A DNA stretch of 64,000 nucleotides from Rhizobium sp. RCAM05350 (GTDB lineage Bacteria > Pseudomonadota > Alphaproteobacteria > Rhizobiales > Rhizobiaceae): the NCBI GenBank assembly GCA_024426085.1, contig CP087974.1, positions 1,550,001-1,614,000 on the forward strand, written 5' to 3'. The translations under genes and the position numbers were made by a program. The notes under the pieces are model-generated. The model was not told the DNA's origin and made no database searches. It worked only from the letters and a program-made list of their open reading frames with translations. Of this stretch, positions 52,561-63,545 are shown piece after piece (the stretch's first letter is position 1; each line of letters starts with the position of its first letter).

Positions 52561-54944
52561 CACTTGGCAAACGCGCGTTCTTCCTGATTTTTCCTGTTGT
52601 CCTGGCAGGCTACCTGCTTGCCGCGCTCTCGGTCTATTTTGTGCAGGGGCGTTCCGTTCTGGCTCTGGAGCGGACGCGCCTTTCGCAACAGCTCGACCAT
52701 ATGGCCGCGCTGTTTCGCAATGAGGTCAGCCAGAGCCGAAGCTTTCTCTACTCGATCCTGGAGGGCAACGCGGTCCGCCTGTTCGTATCTGAGCCGGATG
52801 AAGCCTATCGCAACAACGCGCTGGGGCTGCGGCTGCAACAGAGCGTCCGCTCGCTGTCCGACGATCCGAAGAAGTTCATCTCCTTCGCCATCCTCAATCC
52901 CGACCTGACACCGGGTTATTACTTCGAGAACAGCGATGATCCGTTCGCCGAGATCGGTGCGCCGCAATTTGCGCTGGCTGGCCGCCTTGTCGGCGGCAGC
53001 CAGTTGCGGGATTGGAGTTTTCTGCACGATGCGGAGGCACGCCAGCTGATCGTCTATTCGGAATTCATCGACCCCGTCACCTTCAGCCGCCCGCTGCCGA
53101 GTGCAAAAGCCGATGCGCTTCTGGTGCAAGTGGCGATTGAGCCGACACAGTTCCTGAGCATGCAGCGCACGCTGCAGAGCGAGTATGAAACCGAGATCAC
53201 GTTCTGAAACCGTGCCGCAGCCACCCGGCACCCTTTCCGCATCAGTTCGAATGGCGCCTTCCCTGTTTGCAACGCTGACCGTCCCGCCATCCCACGGATC
53301 CAGCAATATGGGGCAGTTGAAACTGCTCCTGGGTTTTGGCGCTGGTCATGAGCTTTGTCTCCGTCGGCCTGATGATCGCACTGATCCGCCGGTTCATCAC
53401 CAATCCGATCTCGGTCCTCGACCGGCAGGTGACGGCGGTGATGAGCGGCGAGAACGAAGGCATCAAGGAAACCGGCGCCGAAGGGGAGATCGGCCGGTTG
53501 ACTGGCAATATCAAGCAATTGCACGACCAATCGCAGCGTGCATTGAACCTGGTGCAGCAGGCGTCCTGGACCGATACGCTGACCGGCATTAGCAATCGAG
53601 CCCATTTCAACATGCTCGCCGCCGATGTCGTCGACACGGTTACGACGCAGGGCGGCCATTGCAGCCTTCTGTTCATCGACATCGACCACTTCAAGTTCGT
53701 CAACGACAAATATGGCCATGAGGTCGGCGACGACCTTTTGAAGACGCTGGCGCTGCGGATCGAGGCTACAATCAGCGCAATCGTTGCACGAAGGCAGATG
53801 GTGCCGGCTATCTTCGCCCGCCTGTCCGGTGACGAGTTCGCGGTTCTCGTGCAATCGACGCCGCGTGACGGCACGATCCGGGGAAATGTGCGCGGCGATC
53901 CTTGCGCTGTTTTCCAACGGTCTTGAAGTGCGCGGCAAGTATTATCCGGTCACTGCCAGCATCGGCGTCGCCATCTGCCCGACGGATGCCACCAACCTTG
54001 CCGAACTGATCTCCAATGCCGATGCGGCGATGTACCAGGCAAAGACCAACGGCAAGAACCGCTCTTCGCGCTTCTCGCGGGCGCTGCAGGACAAGCGCGA
54101 CCGCATCCGTCATATTCAGGAGGAACTGCGGCTGGTCGATCCCGACGAGCAGTTTCACCTCGTCTACATGCCGATCGTTGATACCGGCGGCAAGGTGATT
54201 GGCTGCGAAGCCCTGTTGCGCTGGTTCTCACCGACGCTTGGCAATATCACGCCCGACGAATTCGTGCCGATTGCCGAAAGCACCGGCCTGTTTACCAAGA
54301 TCGACTGGTGGGTGATCAACCGGGCGATGTCGGAACACCACCGGTTGAAGCAGCTGTTTGGACCGGAAACCGTGCTTGCGATCAACATCTCGTCGGCTGA
54401 ACTGCACTCCAAATCGATCAGCGATTATTTTCTCGACTGCCTGGCACGGCACGGGCTCGATCTGCGGACCATCGAGATCGAACTGACGGAAACCTATGCC
54501 GTCAAGCTTGGCGACCAGCTGCACCGGAATATCGAGACCCTGCGAGAACGGGGTTTCCGTATCTCCATCGACGATTTCGGCGCTGGTTATACCTCGGTGC
54601 AGCAGATCATCGAATATACCGCCGACACCATCAAGCTCGATCGGGCACTGGTGCAAAACCTTGCCAACGAGGAATCCTTGCCGGCTCTGAAGGCGATGAT
54701 CGCTCTTTGCCACGCGCAGAACATGACGGTGGTTGGCGAAGGGGTGGATACACACGAGAAGCTCGTGATGCTGACGGCGGCTGGCTGCGACCATTTCCAG
54801 GGTTACCTCATTAGCAAGCCGCTGATGCTCCCCGAACTGGCCATCTGGGCATTGAAACAGGCGGCGAGAATTGCCGGCCCTGCAGACGGCCATTTGCCGT
54901 TCAACGACCACAGTCGCCATTCCGGAGCGTCGAGCCTATCCTGA
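52557..54944 (+). CDS. Membrane GGDEF-EAL c-di-GMP enzyme, MbaA-like; four apparent frameshifts
   Basis: The roughly 795-residue protein has a first membrane segment (AFFLIFPVVLAGYLLAALSVYF), a periplasmic domain of about 220 residues, a second membrane segment (ALVMSFVSVGLMIALIRRF), a HAMP-like stretch, GGDEF and EAL domains. The cyclase site is SGDEF with DIDHFKFVNDKYGHEVGD upstream. The phosphodiesterase site is EALLRW with NISSAEL, ELTE, DDFGAGYTS and KLDRAL. Both look competent, so it may be bifunctional. Breaks occur near 53206 (+T), 53290 (-1), 53338 (-G) and 53889 (+G). GTG 52557 overlaps the binding-protein stop. By analogy with MbaA, the periplasmic domain would meet the liganded binding protein. 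Confidence 0.83.
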
Positions 54945-55040
54945 AGCGCCTGTATGGCGGGCATTGTACCGATTTCTCCTTGACCTTGGACCGCCCTCGC
55001 CTTAACCGCACCTCAACACTGCGGATTGCGGGAGTAGGCG

Positions 55041-56312
<1,272 letters not shown>

Positions 56313-56422
56313 CGGGTCGCGGCTGGTCAATCGGAAAACTCATTCAATTTTTACCAATTCTCCTGACGGGAACGTAACGGAGAACGGATATTTTCCTCTG
56401 ACGATTTCAGAGGAGAATGCCG

Positions 56423-56953
56423 ATGCGCGCCCTTTTGCTCACACTCGCAAGCCTGGTTGCGGCCAGCACGGCCGGCGCGTCTTCGCTCGAAAACATGATT
56501 TCCGGCGAGAAAGTCAACAGCAGCATCTCGCAGCTTTCCTGTGGCCAGTGTCCACCGTTGGTCGTCAAGAAGAAGACCGGCTACATCGTGCCGGACGTCG
56601 CGCCGGGGACTGACCGGGTGGAGCTGAAGGAAATCGACGGCGAGATGAAGCTGGTGCGCACCGAAGCCTGGCTCGGCGGCTCGCCGGTCGTGTTCGTCAG
56701 CAAGGCGTCCGAGGCAGATATCAAGGCCGCCGCGCAGGCAACCATGCCGGCTGTACAGCAGCTTGCAACGGCAACGACAGGCGATGCGTTGCCGGTTGAA
56801 GCACAGGCGACCGCGACCCTGAACATCATCGATAACGCAGCAAAAACAGCCGCTGTGACGACGGCATCGATGGCCGATCTCGCCGCGGTAACGCCGCAAG
56901 ACACCCATTCACAAGAAGTTGATCTCGAAAACTTCCAACTTCGGCTAAAATGA
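56423..56953 (+). CDS. Secreted HPE1-like protein (putative plant virulence effector-like)
   Basis: The 176-residue protein has a Sec signal (MRALLLTLASLVAASTAGA, cleavage near residue 19) and an N-terminal conserved region with a CxxC pair (SQLSCGQCPPLVVKKKTGYIVPDVAPGTDRVELKEIDGE, then RTEAWLGGSPVVFVSKAS). It resembles rhizobial proteins annotated as HPE1-like; the effector label is inherited and unproven. The C-terminal half is Ala/Thr-rich. ATG 56423 is chosen over 56417 because AGAGGAGA would be too close to the latter. A good terminator follows. Confidence 0.65.
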   Translation: MRALLLTLASLVAASTAGASSLENMISGEKVNSSISQLSCGQCPPLVVKKKTGYIVPDVAPGTDRVELKEIDGEMKLVRTEAWLGGSPVVFVSKASEADIKAAAQATMPAVQQLATATTGDALPVEAQATATLNIIDNAAKTAAVTTASMADLAAVTPQDTHSQEVDLENFQLRLK

Positions 56954-57028
56954 TCTCGAACTTCCCTGTCCCTGCCCTAGCCAGCCGCACATAGAAGGCT
57001 GATCGGGCATTCGCCCTCCAGGCGAAAG

Positions 57029-57062
57029 ATTGCGCCCCTGAGAGAAGCAGGGGCGCAATTTT
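57029..57062 (+). terminator. Intrinsic terminator after the HPE1-like gene
   Basis: ATTGCGCCCCTG (57029-57040) pairs perfectly with CAGGGGCGCAAT (57048-57059), followed by TTTTG. A smaller hairpin, TCGCC/GGCGA at 57011-57025, precedes it. Confidence 0.85.
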
Positions 57063-57186
57063 GTGTTGGGCCACAGCTCTGGTCACGCACGTCCACCCCT
57101 GACATCGGCTGCCTCCGACGTAATCCAGTTTGGTCGCACAACCAGCGAGAGGCACTCGGCAGCCACGCGAGCGATCAAGGGTATCA

Positions 57187-57861
57187 TGGACGTCTTCAAC
57201 ATAGCGAAGTCCATCGAGAAGTTCATTTTCGAGCTTTTGATGTGGTTGATCTTCTATCCCTACACGCTGTTTCGGGTCATCTTCCAGCCCAACTCGATGA
57301 TGGAGTATGCCCGGCATGAGACCGCGCGCGACGAGGCGGTTTCGTTCGAAAGCGGAATGAAACCGGCCATCTTCCTGTTTCTGTCGATCGTAATCGCCGC
57401 CTATATCGCCCCGGTCCACAAGGAAGAGCTGGCTGCGATGAACAGTACGCAGGCCGGACAATACATCACTGCGTCGTGGGTCAACCTGCTGTTCTTCCGG
57501 ATGCTGATCTACTCGATCTTCCCGATCGTCGCCGCCCTGATCTACGATCTCGCCACGCCCGGACAGGTGACCCGGAAATCACTGCAGATCCCCTTCAACC
57601 CCGCAATGCTATATCTGCGCGCCCTTCACTCTGGCGACGTCCTCGACATTCGTTCTGTTTCAGCACACCAAAAATCCTGTCTATCTCGGGATCTTCATGC
57701 TTGCCCAGATGTGGCTGCTCGGTTCGAATTTCTTCTTCCGGAGACAACTCGGACGATCGATCATCACGTCTGCCGCCATCTCGCTTGCGGTTTTAGTGAT
57801 CGCCTGGGCGGGCTTTCTCGGCGTCGCTCTTCTCGCTGCGCACTATAACGGCTTGTCCTGA
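57187..57861 (+). CDS. Unassigned multi-pass membrane protein; one apparent frameshift
   Basis: The roughly 224-residue protein begins MDVFNIAKSIEKFIFELLMWLIFYPYTLFRV. Hydrophobic segments lie near residues 60-78 (AIFLFLSIVIAAYIAPV), 95-120 and two in the last 60 residues (LGIFMLAQMWLLGSNFFFR, AAISLAVLVIAWAGFLGVALLA). The layout recalls Yip1-type membrane proteins, but I cannot confirm a family. A one-base insertion (or two-base loss) near 57609 breaks the frame; corrected, it stops at 57861. Confidence 0.55.
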
Positions 57862-57878
57862 AACGCCGCGCCCGGCCA

Positions 57879-58369
57879 TCACTGCGCGTCGATCAACGCA
57901 GCCAGCATTTCGATCTCTTTATCGGAAAAGACCGGATGCCGTTTGCCCGGAGCAGAGCGGTCGTGACGCCCTCGCCCGACAGATGGCGGCCGGTGAAACT
58001 GCCGTCATAGATGAAGCCGGAACCGCAGGACGGGCTGCCATCGATCAACAGCGCATAGGCGCAGCCGCTTTCGCGTGCCAGCGCAAGCGCGTTCTCTGCT
58101 GCCTGACGGAATGCATCCGTTACATCGCCGCCCTGGCTTTCCAGCACGCGTGCGGCGCCGGACAGGACATCGGTGCCCGCCTTCCCCGCAGCGATCTCCG
58201 CCGGCAGGCGCGGCACCGGCATGCCGGCCGACATTTCCGGACAGATCGTCACCAGCCGCCCCTCCTCGCGCCAGCGATCGAGCGCCGGATGCACAAGCGG
58301 CTTTGCCTGCCCGTCATACCGGACGGCATGGCCCATGAGACAGGCGCTGACGAGGATTTTTGCCCCCAT
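57879..58369 (-). CDS. DUF523 family protein (YbbK-like); one apparent frameshift
   Basis: The roughly 163-residue cytoplasmic protein has the family N-terminus KILVSACLMGHAVRYDGQAK and conserved cysteines: SACL near residue 9, TICPEMSAGMPVPR near 42 and DGSPSCGSGFIYDG near 111. Function is unknown. One G is missing near 57935 (ATCCGGTC); the corrected end is RVFSDKEIEMLAALIDAQ with a stop at 57879. It follows glyS on the same strand by 10 bases, so the two are probably co-transcribed. Confidence 0.82.
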
Positions 58370-58379
58370 CGGCTCCCTC

Positions 58380-60756
58380 TCAGCCCGAAATCTTAGAGAA
58401 ATCCGCAACCGTTCCCGTTGCTGCGCGGATCAGGCCGAGCAGCGCGAGACGGTTGGCGCGGATGGCCGGGTCTTCGTCGTTGACGAGAACGTCGGTAAAG
58501 AACTGATCGACCGGGCCGCGCAGCTTCGACAAGGCTTCCATGGCGGAGCGGAAGTCTTCGCTGGCGATGGCAGCGCTTGCTTCGGTCGAGGCTTGCGTCA
58601 CGGAAGCATAGAGCGCCTTTTCGGCATCGAGCTTCAGGAGTGCGGGATCGACATTGGCTGCGACCTGCGTGCCCTTCTTTTCCTCGGCTGCCAGAAGCTG
58701 CGTGGCGCGCTTGGTGCCGGCGAGCAGGTTGAGACCTTCTTCCGAGGTGACGAAGGCCGTCAGCGCCTCGACACGGCGGGCGACCATCAGCAGATCGTCG
58801 GCGTCCGGTGTCAGAACGGCATCGATCAGGTCGTGGCGGGCGCCGAGATCACGCAGGTAGACCTTCAGGCGGTCGTGGAAGAAGGAGATGAGGTCGGCCG
58901 GACCATCAGCGGGCGTATATTCTCCGGCCCAAATTGGGTAACGCCCCGAAACCTCATTAAACAAATTAGGGCTAAACCAAATAAAGTTAAAGAACGAGGG
59001 ATGCCCAGCAACGCCATGAGTGACGCCCGTTGAGGCATCAAATGATCTGGTGAAGTGCACACCAATAAACTCAAGGTATTCCCGTTGCTGTGAAGGATCT
59101 CCTTCGAAAAGCTTGATATCACCGACCGAATGCATTTGCTTGATCGCAAAAGTCCTCACAGCCCGCTCAATCGCAGCTTTAAGAGGCAGGCGAACCTTCC
59201 GCTCCAGCAGAATCCGAACGACGCCCAATGCCGCGCGGCGCAGCGCATAGGGATCCTTCGAGCCCGTCGGCTTCTCATCGATGGCCCAGAAGCCAACCAG
59301 CGTGTCCAGCTTGTCGGCGAGCGCAACCGTTAAACCAACGGCATCAGCGGGCAGACGGTCGGACGGGCCTTGCGGCTTCCAGTGATCCTCGATTGCGGCG
59401 GCGACGGAGGCGTCCTCGCCCTGCAGGACTGCATATTTGCGGCCCATGATGCCCTGGAGTTCAGGGAATTCACCGACGGCTTCGGTGCGCAGGTCCGCTT
59501 TTGCCAGTACAACTGCACGATCAACCAGCTTCGGGTCTGCCCCGGTCACCTTGGCCAGTTCGGCGGCCAGCGCGGATGCGAGCTACGCGATCTCCCTGCG
59601 TGCCGAGCTTGGCATGGAATGTGACGTTCAGCGCGTCGAGCTTGGCCATGCGCTGGTCGAGCGGCTTTTTCAGGTCGAGATCGAATTTTGCAGCAGAGGC
59701 TTCGAGCGTTTCGAGGTCCGGCAGGTTGCCCTGGTCACGGGTCCAGAAGTGCTTGGCGTCGGAAAGACGGGCGCGCACGACCTTGCCGTTGCCGTGGATG
59801 ATTTCCCTGCCGCCGTCCTTCGCCTCGATATTGGCGACGAGGATGAACTTGTTCGACAGGGTTTCCTCGCCCGGCCGGCGGGTGACGAAACATTTCTGGT
59901 TGGTCTTGATCGTGAGCCGGATGATTTCCGACGGGATCGCCAGATAGTCTTCCTCGAAGGCACCCATCAGCACCTGCGGCCATTCGACGAGGCCGGAGAC
60001 TTCTTCGAGCAGCGCCTCGTCCTCGACCAGTTCAAGGCCGCTGGCAAAGGCGATGTTGGCGGCGTCGGCGGCGATGATCTGCTTGCGGCGCTCGGCATCG
60101 AGGATGACCTTGGCCTTTTCCAACTTCTCGATGTAATCGGCAAAGCGGCGCACGGTAATGGCTTCCGGCGCATGGAAGCGGTGGCCGTAGGTTATATTCG
60201 ACGCGGTGATGTCGCCGACCGTAAACGGAATGACGTGGGTTTCCTCGTGTTCCGGGCCGAACAGGCAGACGATCGACTGCAGCGGCCGCACCCAGCGCAG
60301 CGAGCCGGGCTTGGCCGACGCTGCGCCTGAGCGCATCGGGTTGCCCCACGGAAAATTGCGGATGATGCCCGGCATCACCTCGGCAATGATCTCTTCGGCC
60401 GGACGGCCGGGCTTGACGATATGGGCGACGTAGAAATCGCCCTTCTTCGGATCGCTATGGACATGCGCCTGATCGATCGAGGTGAGACCTGCACCGCGCA
60501 AAAAGCCTTCGATCGCCTTTTCGTTGGCATCGGTGCGCGGCCCCTTGCGGTCTTCGCGGACATCGGCGGAGCGGGTATTCAGCCCGCGAATATCCAGCGT
60601 CAGTCGGCGCGGCGTCCAGTATTCCCTCGCCCCCTCATAGGTCAGCCCTGCCTCGACCAGCGCGTCGGTCAACAGCTTCTTCAGATCACCGGCAGCCTTG
60701 CGCTGCATACGGGCCGGGATTTCCTCGGAGCGGAGTTCAAGCAGAAGATCGGGCAT
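58380..60756 (-). CDS. glyS: Glycine-tRNA ligase beta subunit; one apparent frameshift and a low-GC internal segment
   Basis: Beta subunit of the tetrameric glycyl-tRNA synthetase, about 792 residues. The N-terminus [21 protein letters not shown] is diagnostic, followed by [27 protein letters not shown] and [18 protein letters not shown] blocks and an anticodon-binding C-terminus. A missing CG near 59585 breaks the frame between ARIRA and [14 protein letters not shown]; this essential gene is probably intact in the cell. Residues encoded by about 58905-59165 are AT-richer and unlike the flanks. The alpha subunit gene glyQ is not adjacent in this window. Confidence 0.9.
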
Positions 60757-60850
60757 GGAATGGATGCTTTTCTAAGGGATCGATTGACTGCGGGGGATTT
60801 AGCAAGCCCGGTGGCAAAAGTCATCCATTCAATGGCGGAAAAGTCAGCGC

Positions 60851-61150
60851 TCAGGCGGCATCGCGGACAGGAATGCGTTCAATCTCGGCGCGTTTGCGTT
60901 CCGCCTCGATCTTCAGGTCGTAACTTACTTGCAGATTCATCCAGAGTTCGGGCGTGGTATCGAAGAATCTAGCAAGACGCAGCGCGGTATCGGAGGTCAT
61001 ACCAGTCTTGCCCGTGACGATGCGTTCAATACGGGTCCTTGGAACATTCAGCTTCTTGGCCAGTGTCCCGGCGCTCATGTCCAGTGGATCAAGATAAAGA
61101 TCCTTCAGAATTTCGCCTGGATGGATGGCCGGAAGGCCGATATCATTCAT
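60851..61150 (-). CDS. higA: HigA-type antitoxin
   Basis: The 99-residue XRE-family antitoxin has the addiction-module start IHPGEILKDLYLDPL and a helix-turn-helix LAKKLNVPRTRIERIVTGKTGMTSDTALRLARFFDTTPELWMNLQ. It lies 15 bases after the toxin gene, the reversed (toxin-first) order typical of higBA. ATG 61150 has AGTAGGA 9 bases upstream. It probably represses the operon at the two palindromes upstream of higB. Confidence 0.9.
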   Translation of the reverse strand: MNDIGLPAIHPGEILKDLYLDPLDMSAGTLAKKLNVPRTRIERIVTGKTGMTSDTALRLARFFDTTPELWMNLQVSYDLKIEAERKRAEIERIPVRDAA

Positions 61151-61165
61151 CTGAAAATCCTACTC

Positions 61166-61448
61166 TCAATGATAATCGACGATTTCCACGTCATCCGCGC
61201 CGCCGTTCGACCACACAAAACAGATGCGCCATTGCTGGTTGACGCGGATCGAGTATTGGCCCTCCCGGTCTCCCCGACAACTTCTCCAGCCGATTGCCCG
61301 GCGGCGAGCGCAAGTCCTTCACGTCGGCCGCTGCGTTCAACAGGACCAACAATTGCTGAGCCCGGCGAATGAGATCGACCGGAAACCCCTTTTTCACACT
61401 GCCGTCGGCCACGGACGGAGACAGCTTGCCCTTGAAGGAACGGATCAC
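61166..61448 (-). CDS. higB: HigB-type mRNA interferase toxin; one apparent frameshift
   Basis: The roughly 94-residue RelE/HigB-fold toxin begins IRSFKGKLSPSVADG and has LVLLNAAADVKDLRSPPGNRLEKL, then, after removing one extra base near 61281, GDREGQYSIRVNQQWRICFVW and VEIVDYH, the standard HigB ending. It starts at GTG 61448 (or 61451). It would cleave mRNA on the ribosome when released from HigA. If the frameshift were real the toxin would be dead, but the clean downstream frame argues otherwise. Confidence 0.85.
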
Positions 61449-61464
61449 CACTCATCTCCAGAAC

Positions 61465-61483
61465 TGTATCATATATTGATACA
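61465..61483. promoter_or_regulatory. higBA operator 1
   Basis: Perfect inverted repeat TGTATCA-N5-TGATACA, 17 bases upstream of the higB start. It shares its core, GTATCA-N5-TGATAC, with the copy at 61502. Confidence 0.75.
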
Positions 61484-61501
61484 TCGAACTGGCCACGTCA
61501 A

Positions 61502-61518
61502 GTATCACCACATGATAC
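61502..61518. promoter_or_regulatory. higBA operator 2
   Basis: GTATCA-N5-TGATAC, identical in arms and spacing to operator 1 and 36 bases away centre to centre, between higB and the DUF2207 gene. Confidence 0.75.
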
Positions 61519-61545
61519 AATCACTTTGACTTAGGCGGGTAAATA

Positions 61546-63500
61546 CTACCACCCGCCTCCACCTCCACCTCCACCACCACCACCACCACCGCCGCCGGAA
61601 AAGCCGCCGCCGCTGGAAAAGCCGGAGGATGAGGAGCTGGGTGGCGGGGGCAGCGATGACGTCATGGTGCTGGCCATCGAGCCTGCGAAACCGCCCATGC
61701 GATCCCCGAAGGAACCGGCGGCAAAGGCATTGCCGTTGTACCAGGCCGGCTGGTAGGCGGCAGCACCGGCGGCTGCGGCCAGAAGCCAGCGGTCGAAGGT
61801 TTCCGACCAGGGCTTTTCGACGCCGAGCGCCACGGCATAGGGCAGAAGTTTTTCGAAATGCTGCGGCGACATGTCCGGTGCGCCGGCCATGTTCATCCGC
61901 TCTTTCTCCGCCAAGGTCAGATATTGCCGCAGGCCATCGATGCCATCCATCATCTTCGAGCCGATCGGCGTCGGTGCGCCCATCAGATGGAAGAACAGCA
62001 TGTTGACCAGCACGATGCCGCCGACGCCGACCAGCAGCGGCACCTGATGCGCCGTCAACGCCATGCTGATGACCACCGCCAAAACGCTCAGCGCGGACGC
62101 GACGACAAAAAACTAAGAAGGGCGGCGACGATCAGCAAGCCGATACGCGCAAACAGGCTGCCCCGTTTATTGAACGCCTTGCCGATTGCGAGCGCAAACA
62201 CCGAGATGACCACGGAGGCGAATACCGGCACGAGCACCAGCGCCACCGTTGCGCCGTCGAGAAGGCCGAAGATGAAAATGGCAAGCAGGAACAGCACCGA
62301 GAGAGCGATACCGCCGACCACATAGACGGTGTTGGCATGGTAGTATTTGTTGCGGTGTTCCTTTTCCATGGCATTGCGGAAATCGGCTCCGGCCTTCTGC
62401 ACCGCCGGGCCATTATCCTTGTCGATCGTCAGTTCACCGCCATTGCGCTGCACCACCGCCAGCACCGTCGCCTCGCCGGTCGGCAGCGACCGCGGCTTTG
62501 GCTTTTCCGTGCGGGTGATCACCAGCGAATTCTTGAAGTCCTTCAGGACGACGTAGCCTTCTACCGCGAGATTGAGGGCAGCGGCTGAGAGCGCCGTCCA
62601 GCCCTGGCCGGAAAACCCCTTGTTATCGATATAGTTGACCAGCGCCGGGGATATCCCGTCCGGCGCGTCCCAGCGCGGCACGATGACGCCGCGGGCCGGA
62701 TCGCGGCCGACCTTCAGCCACATGCGCGAATAATAAAGTGCTGCGACCACGAAGCCGGTTATGGCCAGGATCGGCGGCAGGTGATCGTAGAACCACCAGA
62801 CCCTCTCCTGCGATACCGAGGGCGGATCGATGCTGCCCTTCGGCATCTTGACGGCGATGGTCAGCCCTTCGTTGGCCTCAAGGCGGCGCGTCGTGGTAAA
62901 CACCAGCCGATCGCCATCCTCGAGCGCGCGGGCATTCTTGTCGGTCGCCCCCTGGCCGCCGGTAAAGACATCCAGCGCCTCGGCCTTCACGCCCGCGGGC
63001 AAGGCTACCGTTGCAGACGCTTCCTCGATCGGAAACGCCCATTGGTTGCCGGTCACGTTCCAGTAGAGTTCATCGTGGTCGGGAAAGAAGCGGATCTGGC
63101 GGGCGGTCTCGTAGGTAAACTGGAAGGTATGTTCGCCGTCGGCCAAGAACACATCCTTGTCGCCGGTATAGATGCGGATGCCACCGCTGATGCTTTCGGT
63201 GCGATATGGCTCCTCGGCACCGTCCCGCTCGACGGAGATCAACTTGAAATCGACCTTGACGAGACGGCCGCTGGCATCGGTAAAGGTCAACGGAAAATCG
63301 CGGTAGATGCCGCGCTTGATGCGGTTCCCCTCGACATTGGCGGTAATCGTTTCGGTGACGCTGAGCACGCCACTCTTGGCGACGTCGATGACTGAGCGAT
63401 AGGCGGTAAAGACTTCCTCGGCCCGTGCAAGCCCTGCCGAGGAGAACAGGAGGGTGAGGAAGAGAGAGAACCATCCTAGCGCCGCAAAGACACGTTTCAT
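61546..63500 (-). CDS. DUF2207 membrane protein with poly-glycine tail; one apparent frameshift
   Basis: The roughly 651-residue protein has a Sec signal ([21 protein letters not shown]), the extracytoplasmic DUF2207 domain ([35 protein letters not shown]), a membrane segment near residue 245 ([15 protein letters not shown]), a cytoplasmic part and a C-terminal membrane region. It ends in a serine/glycine tail, with about 15 consecutive glycines and a final Trp. One T is missing from a run near 62108, splitting [17 protein letters not shown] 63500 is preferred over 63524. Function is unknown. Confidence 0.82.
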
Positions 63501-63545
63501 GCGATCGATCCCTCTCCGGCCCATCCGCCGTATTTGTCCGCTCGG

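Noticed and set aside
51516..53207. A single 563-residue fusion of binding protein and membrane sensor
   Set aside because: The fusion depends on an extra C near 52451. With it removed, the binding protein has its normal ending and stop, and the sensor has its own GTG start overlapping it.
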